Shown here one piece after another: positions 31,300 to 41,600 of a DNA stretch of 64,000 nucleotides. The translations under genes were made by a program, and so were the position numbers. Within the stretch, counting starts at the first letter, position 1. Every line of letters begins with the position of its first letter. The stretch is from Metellina segmentata (lineage: Eukaryota > Arthropoda > Arachnida > Araneae > Tetragnathidae): assembly GCA_947359465.1 (NCBI GenBank), contig OX375877.1:73234698-73298697 (forward strand). The letters run 5' to 3'. Below the pieces are notes generated by a model. The model was not told the origin of the DNA. It did no database searches and saw only the letters and a list, made by a program, of their open reading frames with translations.

Positions 31300-32423
31300 C
31301 ACTCATGTCCATAAATTAAGGATAATGCCAGCTCCGTCAAATAAAGGTTCAGAAACAAAACAAACGTGACTTATTCATACAGCTCATTTATTAAACAAAA
31401 GATAAAGAACAAAAAAGATGGTGTATGTATGATACCATTCATAAAAACTGCGATTTTTGCTCACTGGAGCAATTACAAAAAATATCGACCTTACAAAAAC
31501 TTAACATGACATGCTTGGTATGATGGTCAAATACATTGTATGTCTCCCAGATGATGAAATACAGTCCGTACAACGCCTAGGCATGCTGAGGATCAAATTA
31601 TCGAGCTGATCTTGGAGGAGATCACTCCACTCAGCAAGCAATGCTCTCCGAAGTTCCGGTACACATGTAGGAGGTAGTTGACGGGCTGCAACTCGTCGGC
31701 CAAGCATGTTCCACACATGCTCTATCGGATTCAAGTCAGGTGAGAATGCTGGCAATTCTATACGGGTGATATCCTCAGATTCAAGGCATTCGTTTACAAT
31801 GTTTGCACGGTGAAGGCGGGCGTTGTAATCCATAAACACAAATTCTGCGCCCATGGAACCCTTAAACAAACGTACACGTTGTTCCAGAATGATGTCTCGA
31901 TAAATGTGGCCTCTCAAGGTTCCGATTTAAACATGTAGATCTGTCATCTGAAACATCATACCGGTCGTCATTTGGCGTTGTAATTCGGGGGCGACCTGTA
32001 CTGTAACGTCTACTAACATTTCCATCATTTTTGGAATCGTTGCCAAAGCTTAGAGATGACACTTTGGGCGATTCCAAGTTCCACTGAAACTTCCGTCTGA
32101 GTACGCCCACATTCCAGGCGGCCGATAATTTCACCACGTAAAAAATCATCGACATGCGTCCTCTGTGTCATAAATATTCGTTTTAGGCACTGAGCTGCTT
32201 ACAGAACGCTTGTGAACAATTTTACTTCTTTGCTACCATTCCTTATATACACCTCTCTAACACACTTTCGTCATTGTGACGAATTATCGGCGTCATCTGA
32301 TGGCATCTTGTAATTTGGATATTATTCTTGAAGATGTGTGCGATAATTCTACAGGTGAAATATTTACTTTAGAGTTCGATTTACGTGGGATTCTGAATTA
32401 TCCTTAATTTATGGACATGAGTG
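31300..32423 (-). mobile_element. Tc1-like transposon with intact TIRs (1124 bp)
   Basis: A perfect 27-bp terminal inverted repeat (CACTCATGTCCATAAATTAA...) bounds the element and TA lies outside each end (31298-31299, 32424-32425). This is the structure of a Tc1 insertion. The transposase is on the minus strand. The ends look well preserved although the gene is not. Confidence 0.95.
31530..32170 (-). pseudogene. Tc1-like transposase, frameshifted
   Basis: The N-terminal frame from about 32170 gives TQRTHVDDFLRGEIIGRLE and, after a shift, RYSTGRPRITTPNDDRYD. The C-terminal frame (from 31917) contains FVFMDYNARLHRANIVNECL, where the usual D-N is Y-N so the second catalytic Asp is lost, then FSPDLNPIEHVWNMLGRRV with the third acidic residue kept, and LILSMPRRCTDCISSSGRHT. 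The segment with the first catalytic Asp is deleted or unreadable. Non-functional, but the 31300-32423 ends could still be recognised by a related transposase. Confidence 0.93.
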
Positions 32424-32599
32424 TATTTGATAACACTCAGTTAGCAATACTACCATTTATTTCATTCGTTGTATTGTAGTGAGAATTGACCGGTACGTGA
32501 TATTTCGTCGAAAATAAACCCGATAAATTGTCCTTTTAAGATTTGACAGTCCGGAGATGCGCGCATGCACACCTACATCTCGTAGTTTAACGCACGCAT

Positions 32600-32835
32600 T
32601 CGAATTTTGCTTAAACATCTCGTGCTTTATTCTTGTAAGCGTGTCTCGATTTATTCTTAGGCAACGGCAATCCCAAGAGACGCCAAATGAACGGTTTGAT
32701 GTTTTCGCGCTGAAATTTCAAATGACCGGAAACGACGTCATAGAACTGTCGATAAGATTATTTCGGGAATCACAGGTTTAATCGAAAAACGGGCATCAGT
32801 TTTTCGAACTGGATTTTGACAACGAATCGCGGGGT
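32600..32835 (+). repeat. Diverged duplicated segment, copy 1
   Basis: ATTCGAATTTTGCTTAAACA, TCGTGCTTTATTCTTGTAAG, GAGACGCCA, AATTTCAAATGACCGG and GTTTTTCGAACTGGATTTTG match, in order, the segment at 33138-33372. The frame at 32557-32781 is not recognised. Confidence 0.7.
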
Positions 32836-32962
32836 ATTTCTTTAAGAAAATAAGATTCCTCTCCTTTGTTGAATTCCAGCCCAAAAGATAGTCCTCCGTT
32901 TTTCGATTGGTGTGGCCTTCGTTCTAAAAACTGATAGTTCGACGTATACATTCAGATTTTGC

Positions 32963-33136
32963 TTCACGATGGGTTTGGAGAGTGGGGTGCCAACTCAGGT
33001 GTTGCTTCGTTATCTGACCGTGGTTCAAAATTACGAGGTGTTGTCCTCGGATCTTTACCTTAAGGGACTGATCCCGGACCGTCGTCAATAGCCCGTTGTG
33101 TTGCTCTAGTACGACGTTAACTAAAATTACCATTAT
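32963..33136 (+). mobile_element. SINE family A, 5'-truncated with TSD
   Basis: It starts just upstream of GGTTTGGAGAGTGGGGTGCC and ends GACGTTAACTAAAATTACC. The perfect 14-bp TSD CATTCAGATTTTGC lies at 32949-32962 and 33137-33150. It is inserted between, or at the edge of, the duplicated segments. Confidence 0.92.
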
Positions 33137-33137
33137 C

Positions 33138-33380
33138 ATTCAGATTTTGCATATCAATCTGGTGCTTTATTTTTGTACTCGCATCTCTATTCTGAGGTGT
33201 CGTTAATCCAAAGGACGCCAGAAGGATGGTTATTTATGTGTGTTTTGAGGATTGAAATTTAGAATGACCCGAAGGGACGTCAGAAAACTTTCGACGCGAA
33301 TACCACCAGCATGCCAAGTATGATTGAAAAACGAACAGCAATTTTTCGGGTTGAATTTCGACAAGGATTCGTGTGATTTG
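33138..33380 (+). repeat. Diverged duplicated segment, copy 2
   Basis: Paralogue of 32600-32835: ATTCAGATTTTGCATATCA, GGTGCTTTATTTTTGTACTC, GGACGCCAGA, ATTTAGAATGACC and TTTTTCGGGTTGAATTTCG. The spacing is about 540 bp, so this is probably an old tandem duplication. Confidence 0.7.
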
Positions 33381-34291
33381 ATTATTGTTCGGTTGATTCT
33401 AACCGACCTGTGAATTTTGGCTGGTGTTATTGTATTGCCTATCGCCACGCTACACCGCCACAGCCCACGGGCATGGTTTAAACTGTGTCACTATGATGAT
33501 CACGACAGAATCTTATCGTTCTCTCATCACGGATTTTTAATTCAGCCTTTTGTACCACACGGCTTTCGACATTAAAAAGCCCCTTTCTTTCGGAAGCACG
33601 TACAATGTAGAGCGTTGCAAAGTTTCTCGAACGCTTCGCGATAAGCCCTGAAAGCGGTCAAACGAACAGCACGCGCGATTCTGCTTAATAGCGCCTTATC
33701 ATGCCCGGTCTCTATTAACGCGCGTTTGAATCGAATGGGGAACGAAACACTTAGCATCGGAGGCAACCTACTGAGATGGAAAGTTCCGCACACATTCTGA
33801 GAAATGGTCTTTTCCGCACCGGTGGACAAAAAGTCGCGGATCTTTTTGAGACAAGACTGGGTTTAAAGGAAGCGAGTCGCTATCGGTGTGGGGCACGCTC
33901 GAAAAAGAGACATTTCGATTGAGATGAGGAAAGTTGTTTTGGGAAAAAAAGGTTTTGTGTTTCGTCGAGAAGAGAAAATGAAGAATTTAATTGAGGAGAA
34001 TCAGAGCAAACGTTCGACAGATTAACCAGATAAGCGTGAAATTGGTTTTTTTTTAGCCGAATTCGTGTGAATTGTGCACAGGAGAATGCAAAGCAATGCA
34101 GGAAAGTGTTTCAAAGTTACTTAAATCCTGGTCTACATTAGAATCATGTGAGATGACTGTGAAGACAGGAAAATCTACCATCTTTCAAATTATAAACTTC
34201 GTTTGGGGTTTTTCTCTTTCTTGAGATATCATCAGTGTCCATGTACCCCAAGTAGCATTCGGAAGCATAGCAGAAAGTAGCATGCATAAAT
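33381..34291. other. No gene recognised
   Basis: Relatively GC-rich to about 33850. The 85-codon minus frame at 33572-33829 has no known domain. It could be unique intergenic DNA or part of the duplicated unit to the left. Confidence 0.35.
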
Positions 34292-34467
34292 TCTCCAAGT
34301 GGTTTCGACGAGATATCTCGTCCATCAAGGTCTGATCAATTTTGCTAGTGACGAAAAATTTCGTCATCTAGATTTTGCCAATCTTTTAATGACAAGATAC
34401 CTCGTCGATTAAGATCTGGTCAATTTTTTTAATGTCGTGATACCTCATCGAAACGACCACCAGGAGG
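34292..34467. repeat. Palindrome-array repeat, family P, copy 3
   Basis: Begins TCTCCAAGTGGTTTCGACG and ends ATCGAAACGACCACCAGGAGG. These two ends are clearly inverted relative to each other. Three or four degenerate units lie between (GACGAGATATCTCGTC, GACGAAAAATTTCGTC, GACAAGATACCTCGTC). It is the cleanest copy for reading the ends. Confidence 0.82.
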
Positions 34468-34486
34468 ATTAAGGCATGACAAATTG

Positions 34487-34830
34487 GAAGGCACTAGACA
34501 CACATTAGGTTGACATACGCCTGCAATGCCATCATGATTCCTGTTCTGAGATCGAATGATCATATCAGATATTGGAGGTTTCTTGTCCGTCAATGTGTCT
34601 TGTACAGAATATATTGCAGATTGCCTCGTGTATACAATGCCTCCAACAGCAATACATGAAGGCACTAGACACACATTAGGTTGACATACGCCTGCAATGC
34701 CATCATGATTCCTGTTCTGAGATCGAATGATCATATCAGATATTGGAGGTTTCTTGTCCGTCAATGTGTCTTGTACAGAATATATTGCAGATTGCCTCGT
34801 GTATACAATGCCTCCAACAGCAATACATGA
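34487..34830. repeat. 171-bp tandem duplication, apparently identical
   Basis: GAAGGCACTAGACACACATT to CAGCAATACATGA occurs twice head to tail with period 171 bp, with no difference seen by eye. As 171 is divisible by 3, the minus frame repeats a 57-residue block (for example SQNRNHDGIAGVCQPNVC). The identity implies a very recent duplication or an assembly artefact. No known protein is recognised. Confidence 0.93.
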
Positions 34831-35204
34831 CCTTCAACACTTTCTAAATATGCTTCTGCGACAAACAGTTAAAAGTATAACCTCAGTAACGTCTATGTTT
34901 TGATAGATAGGTGGTTTGATTTACGTTTCACTGGAGAAGCACAACGGGTTATTACATCTGTGTTGAACCTCCCGTGCACATAGTGTTACAAAACTTCTTC
35001 TACAAACTTTAAGGATAGGTAGGGAACAGACAATTAATCCAAACAGTCAAACGCCATTGCTAGAGCGTACTCTAAAATGCAGAAAAGAAACACAGCATGT
35101 ATATGAACAGTACTTTTGTCCCAAATTAACCCTAACTTAATGGTAGTTCTCTCTACTGTGAACGTAAAACTTTCCTTGTGTGTAAGTACTTGATGTTCTC
35201 TACC
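34831..35204. other. No gene; short SINE-like trace
   Basis: GGTGGTTTGATTTACGTTTC, CACTGGAGAAGCACAACGGG and TTATT (34910-34955) look like the terminal 45 bp of a SINE. The rest is unrecognised. Confidence 0.4.
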
Positions 35205-35270
35205 GTGTGTTTGGAGCAGTTTGGCCGAATATGACCCTTGTGCGCCATAAAAATTGAACCAAAACCTGAC
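35205..35270 (+). repeat. Short dispersed motif M
   Basis: TGTTTGGAGCAGTTTGGCCG, ACCCTTGTGCGCCATAAAAA and AACCAAAACCTGA, matching 18520-18581 and the inverse of 14300-14348. Confidence 0.6.
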
Positions 35271-35281
35271 TTGATCACAGT

Positions 35282-35436
35282 TTAAACTGTTGACATTCAA
35301 TAAGTTTAAATTGTTTGCCCACAAGTTTAAATTGTTGGCATTCAACAAGTTTAAATTGTTTGCCCACAAGTTTAAATTGTTAGCATTCAACAAGTTTAAA
35401 TTGTTTGCCCACAAGTTTAAATTGTTGGCATTCAAA
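35282..35436. repeat. 45-bp tandem repeat (24 + 21 bp halves)
   Basis: AAGTTTAAATTGTT recurs seven times, alternately followed by GGCATTCAAC and TGCCCAC, giving a 45-bp composite unit present about 3.3 times. The minus frame across it reads as repeats of NANNLNLWANNLNLL, a translation artefact of the array. Confidence 0.93.
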
Positions 35437-35566
35437 TTTACGAACAGAAACTGCAATACACCGCCTTGACTGCGTCGACACATAAATTTCCATCAAACTC
35501 CGCCCCCTTACTCATTGCATATGAGGACGCCTGACGACCACCTTGAAATCGCCTAGTATACTGATT

Positions 35567-35731
35567 TAATGTAATTACTGTATAGATGTAATGATGTATA
35601 GATGTAAAGTGATCTATATATAACATTATGTGTAGACATGTCACCTCGGTGACATGCTTTATTTATGCAACCACACTTATTTAAACAGATATAGTGTCGC
35701 TGGTACAGGAGTGTGTGTTGGTGTTAGTTAG
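35567..35731 (+). repeat. Hairpin repeat family H, copy 2
   Basis: TTTAATGTAATTACTGTATA, GTAGACATGTCACCTCGGTG with the palindrome at 35637-35656, then GTGTGTGTTGGTGTTAGTTAG. The second small hairpin (GTGTC...GACAC) is not preserved here. It is inverted relative to copies at 3483 and 42301. Confidence 0.65.
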
Positions 35732-35842
35732 CTTGAAAACACACTCCTGGCATCTCGCGGTGACAGTAACTCTTGCATTAAAGTGAGCTTCGGAGTCAGT
35801 GGGGTTTCGAATACAATACCTTTGAAATATCCCTATATGAAG

Positions 35843-36178
35843 AGCCGACCAACCGGTATAGTGGTTAAGGTGTTAGCCTCTAGATCGGAAGGTTCCTGGT
35901 TCGAATCCGGGTACGGGCATGGATGTTTGTAAGCGTATGGTGTAGAGGCGGCTGGTGCACCTTAAATCTGTCGTGCCCGAAAGTCCTCACGTTGGGTTGG
36001 CGTGGAAGTTTGGAGAGTGGGGTGCCAGCTCAGGTGTTGCTTCGTCATCTGACCGTGGTTCAAAATTACGAGGTGTTGTCCTCGGATCTTTCCCTCATGG
36101 GACTGATCCCGGACCGTCGTCAATAGCCCGTTGTGTTGCTCTAGTACGACGTTAACTAAAATTACCAATTACCAATTA
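35843..36178 (+). mobile_element. SINE family A, full length, youngest-looking
   Basis: Head AGCCGACCAACCGGTATAGT, A box TAGTGGTTAAGG, B box GGTTCGAATCC, core GGCTGGTGCACCTTAAATCT, end GACGTTAACTAAAATTACC plus two more ATTACC-type repeats. The perfect 12-bp TSD CCCTATATGAAG lies at 35831-35842 and 36179-36190. With 38111-38442 it gives the cleanest family A sequence. Confidence 0.97.
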
Positions 36179-36410
36179 CCCTATATGAAGAAATCAGTGT
36201 ATTTAAAATAGAAAATAGTGACATCGTGATAGCCACACAAGAGACGGGTTTACCAAAAACAACCATTGCGTTATACTATGGCAATACCAGTGTTCATAGC
36301 GTCGATACAGGATCGCCATCACATAATTTAAAAAAATTTTAATTCGAAAATATTCTGTGGCAACAAAAAAAAAGTTTATATTTCCGAACAATTTTTTTCA
36401 ACGTGAGTCT

Positions 36411-36545
36411 AGTCATCTGACCGTGGTTCAAAATTACGAGGTGTTGTCCTCGGATCTTTCCCTTAAGGGACTGATCCCGGACCGTCGTCAATAGCCCGTT
36501 GTGTTGCTCTAGTACGACGTTAACAAAAAAAATTACCAAAAAAAA
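36411..36545 (+). mobile_element. SINE family A, 5'-truncated with TSD
   Basis: Starts AGTCATCTGACCGTGG and ends TTAACAAAAAAAATTACC. The perfect 13-bp TSD TCAACGTGAGTCT lies at 36398-36410 and 36546-36558. Confidence 0.94.
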
Positions 36546-36571
36546 TCAACGTGAGTCTATGTGAGACGTCA

Positions 36572-36725
36572 AGGTTTCAAGATATCCTCGTCAGTTTAAA
36601 TCAAACCAAATTTGCAAATGACATCCAAATCTTGTCGGGTTTTTAGCTCTAAGGACGAGATATCTCGTTTATTAAAATATGGTCAGTTTAGTTGATGAGA
36701 CTTCGTCTAGACAACCACCAAGAGG
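36572..36725. repeat. Palindrome-array repeat, family P, copy 4
   Basis: TTTCAAGATATCCTCGTC, CCAAATCTTGTC, GGACGAGATATCTCGTTT, GATGAGACTTCGTCTAG and the terminal ACAACCACCAAGAGG shared with copy 1. The left end is eroded. Confidence 0.72.
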
Positions 36726-36867
36726 TTTAGGCATCTTTAATTTTCACAGCAAGATGCCGACCAGGGACGCCCGTTCTTTCCAGCTTCAAATGGCTTCTTG
36801 CGGTGATTTGTTAAGGGTGCTTGCCATGATTACCTTCGGCAGCACAGACCTTTCCCCTACAAATTAA

Positions 36868-36960
36868 AAACCACGGGGTGTTGCCTTCTGGTATTTCCCT
36901 TCTGGATTGATCCCGGATAATTTTGCTGCTCCAGTGCGACGTTAATTAAAATACTTACCT
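36868..36960 (+). mobile_element. SINE family C, 3' fragment
   Basis: AAAAACCACGGGGTGTTGCC, TTCTGGATTGATCCCGG, GCTCCAGTGCGACGTTAATT and ACTTACCTTC tail, with a small internal deletion. Confidence 0.78.
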
Positions 36961-37079
36961 TCTAAGAAGAACAATGTTTCGAGGAGTACTATCATTTATT
37001 GTGTGTGGCCGATTCAATTTCCCCATTGGGTATTGAATCTAAACCACAAATATGGGAATACTAAATTTGTTCATAACCT

Positions 37080-37635
37080 TTTCTTGTCATATGTCAGAAG
37101 GATGTGAAGTAACGAGCTAACTCAGCTATCAGGAGTCGGTGACCTTCAGCGCTGAGAGTTATTTCCTCACGCTGTCTACCAGATGATGCTGATGATGGCG
37201 CGACGTGAGGTTTCGCTTCTTGTTTGTGACTAGGGATACGCCAATAGAGTCAGGTTCGGTTTAGATTCATGTATTTACAAATATATCACGAGATTTTTAT
37301 GCAAAACCGTAAAAACGAAACTGCGAGATACAAATGATGTCGATTGCCAATCTCAGATAGCATCCTTCAGTTTAATGATTGTGGAAAGGTGATTTTTTGT
37401 GGGCAAACCTAAACTTCGCCATGAGTTCTGTTGGCAATTTCAGTGGCACTATAAGCATACCACATAATTCTCAAAAGTTGATGGACAACTGTCCCATGTT
37501 CGAATAGTGATACCCATGTGTGATATGGCAGAAGGATGAGTATTGACGGGCAATCTCAGCTATCAGAAGTCGGTGACTTTCAGCGTCGAGAGTTGCTGTC
37601 TATCAGGTGATGGCGCGATGTGAACCCATGCTTTT
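37080..37635. repeat. Spaced direct repeat of unknown origin
   Basis: CAGAAGGATG, CTCAGCTATCAGGAGTCGGT, GACCTTCAGCG, GAGAGTTATTTCC and GATGGCGCGACGTGA (37096-37210) recur with changes at 37528-37625 (CTCAGCTATCAGAAGTCGGT, GACTTTCAGCGTCGAGAG, GATGGCGCGATGTGA). No protein is recognised. Either a duplicated segment or two copies of one short repeat. Confidence 0.6.
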
Positions 37636-38097
37636 GAGCGTAGCATCTAGTCGAATTAATATCTGTTGTTGTTTCTTGCGCATGATCTATCATTCTTTTC
37701 ATTTACTAACCTCTCTAAATACTTTGGAAAGCTCTGCTAGGGCCTGGATAATCCATGCAGAGTTACCGAGATTGGGTTAAGTAAAAAAAAAGGTTAAAAG
37801 TGAAAAACAGGGATTGGGAATAGAGTAGTGGGATTAAAACAGGAAAAGATCGTTTGGTACCCCGAGAGAGCGACCTGTTTGTTAAAGACAGTACACTCCA
37901 TGGAAAATTAAAGATTACGAGAGTACTTCTGGTCTCCGAAGCCCTGTGCATACCTAACGGAGATGAGGGCGAGACTATCATCCAGTCTAGATATTATGCG
38001 CATTTGGTCCTAGTGAATGGTCTATCTCATTTACAATCATCCAGCGTTGCCAAGATAGGTAACGATTGCGCCTTTTGAACTCCTTTTAACTTGAGGT
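37636..38097. other. No gene recognised
   Basis: Overlapping frames at 37763-38078 on both strands have no domain. Confidence 0.35.
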
Positions 38098-38110
38098 TTA
38101 AGTTAAAAAC

Positions 38111-38442
38111 GGCCGACCAACCGGTATAGTGGTTAAGGTGTTAGCCTCTAGATCTGAAGGTTCCTGGTTCGAATCCGGGTCCGGGCATGGATGTTTGTAA
38201 ACGTATGGTGTAGAGGCGGCTGGTGCACCTTAAATCTGTCGTGGCCGAAAGTCCTCACGTTGGGGTGGCGTGGAAGTTTGGAGAGTGGGGTGCCAGCTCA
38301 GGTGTTGCTTCGTCATCTGACCGTGGTTCAAAATTACGAGGTGTTGTCCTCGGATCTTTCCCTTAAGGGACTGATCCCGGACCGTCGTCAATAGCCCGTT
38401 GTGTTGCTCTAGTACGACGTTAACTAAAATTACCAAATTACC
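38111..38442 (+). mobile_element. SINE family A, full length
   Basis: Very close by eye to the copy at 35843, with GGTTCGAATCC B box and complete core and tail. The perfect 13-bp TSD TTAAGTTAAAAAC lies at 38098-38110 and 38443-38455. Confidence 0.97.
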
Positions 38443-38455
38443 TTAAGTTAAAAAC

Positions 38456-39115
38456 GAGATGGAGGGATAAGGTGAAACAGAACATGTTCTGAATTGTCTT
38501 TGTGGAAAAGGCTTATCTGTGAATGGAGTTGACTTATAAGGTTGCCTAAGATTGAGATTATTTTTTTTTTGTGATCCAATCTCCTCGTCCTCAGTTATCA
38601 ATATTACGCTACGCTACTGGTGCAGAGATTTCGTTCGGAGCTAAGGAAAAATACATCATTTGTGGAAGAGTGGAAAGATTTTCGAGATACCGACGAGATT
38701 GATGATGGAATATTAGTTATTATATAATTATATGAAGCTCTGTCACACACAGGATTTGGATCATCCATACAGAATTGCCAAGATTGCATATTTCTTTTAA
38801 CTAAGGTCTAAAACTTATTTGTATTGCCTTCGTCGGAGAGAAACAATGACGAATGGAACCTCACTTATCAACTTTCTAATACACTCACTGAAATAAAATT
38901 TGCACGAAAGGTAAAATGCGAAAAAAACGACAAGTACATCTTTGATTGACACGAAATGCGGCAGGAAAGTAGCAAATACGTTTATGCACGAAACAAAACA
39001 AAGATTTAAATACAAAGATGAAAACAATATTAAATTTTCGTAAATTATAATATGATGTCAAATTGGAGTCATTAACAAAATGATGTTTAAATCCAAAACA
39101 AATAAACAAAACCGA
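38456..39115. other. No gene recognised
   Basis: AT-rich. Minus frames at 38604-39154 are hydrophobic, phenylalanine- and leucine-rich and look like random AT-rich translation. Confidence 0.35.
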
Positions 39116-39117
39116 CA

Positions 39118-40165
39118 TTAATAGGGTATGTGACCACCCCTCATCCTCATACAAAGTTTACAGCGTCTGACCATGCTTTCCATGAGGTGATTAGCCACCC
39201 AAGAGTCCAGAAATCGCCATTCCTCCTGTAGAGCAGTTTGCAACTCCGTGAGAGTAGCTGGGGGGTGGGAAACGTGCAGACACAGCACGGCCGAAGGCAT
39301 CCCCAAGATTTTGAATGGGATTAAGGTCGGGCGAGTACGCCAGCCGGCCAAACCATACGCGCAATCGCCTCACTCTCCAGGTAGTCGTCGACGATTCCAG
39401 CTCTACGGGGACATGCATTATCATCCATTAAAACGAAATAAGGAGCAACTGCTGCAGCGTACAATTTCACAGTGGGTTCTAGGACTTTATCGAGATACCG
39501 GACAGCCGTCAGTCACAAAAACCCGTCTATAGATGTGCAGGTCAGTGCGATATATCAACGAAATCCTGAACCATATCTTGATGCTTCCTCCTCGGAATGC
39601 GTGATACTCGATGGTGTTCTTGGGGCGATTGTGTGTGTGCCTTGTTCTCTCCAGATTCTTATACGTTTGTAATCTGACTCCAGGGCAAATCTAGACTCAT
39701 CCGTGAACATAACGTTACCCCAATCAGACATAGTCGAATTCACATGTTACCGACACCACTTTAAGCATGCTCCTCTGGATTGGACGGATAGAGGAACACA
39801 AACTCGTGATACCCGGGCGTACAGTCGGTTCATGTGTAGCCCTCAGCACACAGTAGTGGTATATATCGTCTTACCAATAGACGCTGCAACCATAGCTGTT
39901 ACACGTGTGAAGGTCGTTCTTCGATTCCGCTTCGCTACAACAGCAATATATCGATCTTCCACGGGTGTCGTAATCCTTGGGTGGCCGGCCACAGGTCTTC
40001 GGACAGCTGTTTGCCTTGTTTGGAATTGTTTCCATAATCTTGACATGACGAAATGAGGAACGCCGAAGAAAAGAGCAACATCAGTGATTGATTGCCTTGC
40101 TTTAAGGCGTCCCACAGAACGCCAGCGCTCACTATCAGCCATTCTTCTTCTGGAAGCCATAGAAA
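39118..40165 (-). pseudogene. Tc1-like transposase, multiple frameshifts
   Basis: The N-terminal frame from 40160 reads MASRRRMADSERWRSVGRL, then HFVMSRLWKQFQTR, RPVAGHPRITTPVEDRYI and TRVTAMVAASIGKTIYTTTV. Next comes DWGNVMFTDESRFALESD (39729-39660; first catalytic D), then MDDNA (39430; second D) in another frame, YSPDLNPIQNLGDAFGRAV (E replaced by Q) and LMESMVRRCKLCMRMRGGH at the C terminus. All domains remain in order, so it is a nearly full-length dead copy. Its TIRs were not found. Confidence 0.93.
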
Positions 40166-40530
40166 CACGTCTGTCTTGAAAACTAATCGTACGAAAGTTC
40201 TAAACACTTTTTATCAGCGCATACATGCGACTCCTCTAACCCTTCACAATGTTGGCTTCTATATATAACTGCCTTTTTTGCCTATTTCTCGACTGTTGGC
40301 TGTTTGGCTTTGGCTATTACATAACTCATTTGCATACTTCCATCTACATCTTCAGCAAATTACAGCCTCTCAAATTCAGATTGGCTACTGGAAAAACATT
40401 TTCCTCTCCGTGCTTAGCTTTTGGCAGTAAGTGTACTTAGCGTTACACATTTTATTGTTATCCAATCTGGGCATCCCCAGTAAGCAATGTTACCAAAGGT
40501 GAATACGGCTAAGTTCACAATTCTCCAACT
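40166..40530. other. No gene recognised
   Basis: AT-rich flank of the Tc1 relic; the 63-codon frame at 40249-40440 is unrecognised. Confidence 0.35.
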
Positions 40531-40539
40531 CCCCATAAA

Positions 40540-40706
40540 GTTCGCTTGTAGAGTGGAGTGCCAGCTCAGGTGTTGCTTCGTCATCTGACCGTGGTTCAAA
40601 ATTACGAGATGTTGTCCTCATATTTTTCCCTTAAGGGATTAATCCCGGACTGTCGTCAATAGCCCATTGTGTTGCTCTAGTACGACGTTAACTAAAATTA
40701 CCATTA
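40540..40706 (+). mobile_element. SINE family A, 5'-truncated
   Basis: GTAGAGTGGAGTGCCAGCTC to GACGTTAACTAAAATTACC. The 9-bp TSD CCCCATAAA lies at 40531-40539 and 40707-40715. Confidence 0.88.
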
Positions 40707-40721
40707 CCCCATAAAATTAGC

Positions 40722-41046
40722 ACTCCAACCGGTCTGCTGGGTAAGGTGTTAGTCTCTAAACAGAAAAGTTTCTGTTACGAATCCGGATGGATATTTGTAA
40801 GCGTATGATGCAGATGGCGTACTATTGCACTGGTGCAACTTAAATCTGTCGTGGCCGAAAGTCCTCACATTTGGTTGGTGTAGAGGCTTGGAGAGTGGGG
40901 TGCCAGCTCAGGTGTTGCCTCGTCATCTGACAGTGGTTCAAAATTACGCGGTGTTGTCATCGTATCTTTCCCTTATTCGATTCATCCCGGACAATAGCCC
41001 GTTGTGTTGCTCAAGTACATCGTTAATTAAAAATTACCATTACCAA
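40722..41046 (+). mobile_element. SINE family A, full length, diverged
   Basis: GCACTCCAACCGGTCTGCTG, GTAAGGTGTTAGTCTCTA, a damaged B box (TTACGAATCCGG), GTGCAACTTAAATCTGTCG, TTGGAGAGTGGGGTGCCAGC and CATCGTTAATTAAAAATTACC. Confidence 0.88.
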
Positions 41047-41284
41047 ATAATGTTCATTCAGAAGGTTTTGTAACAGCCTTTTATATGTGCAAACAATATA
41101 AATAAAATGTCTCACCTCAGAATATGTTTGAACATGCTTAAGGTGACTGTGCATTTTCATTATTACCACTGGGGAACAAAGAATTAAACTTTTTAACAAA
41201 TTTAAGAATGTCATATTTTAGTCACTTGCCGTAAGCACTTAATTCAACAAAAATTCACCTATGATGTCTTTTCTGTTAAGCTCG

Positions 41285-41600
41285 AGGACCACAGTATCTC
41301 GGTTGGAATAGTAACAGATTTGCAACAGGATGTTTGCGAGTTCGAATCCAACCAAACACCGTCGTGTACAAAGGGGGTTGGTGCACGTTAAACGCGTCGC
41401 TCTCAAATGTCCTCACGATGGCACGGTGTGGTAGTTTAGAGAGTAGGATGCCAGCTTAAGTATTGACTTCGTCATCTGATCGTGGTTCAAAACTACGAGG
41501 CATTGTCCCCGGATATTTTCTTTCCGGATTGACCCAGAACCGTCGCCAATAGTCAGGTGTGTTGTTCCAGTGTTACCTTAATTCAACTACCTACCTTTTA
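41285..41600 (+). mobile_element. SINE family C, full length
   Basis: Head CAGTATCTCGGTTGGAATAG, GTTTGCGAGTTCGAATCC B box, CACCGTCGTGTACAAAGGG, core GTTGGTGCACGTTAAACG, and end GTGTTACCTTAATTCAACTACC followed by TACCT. Confidence 0.9.
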
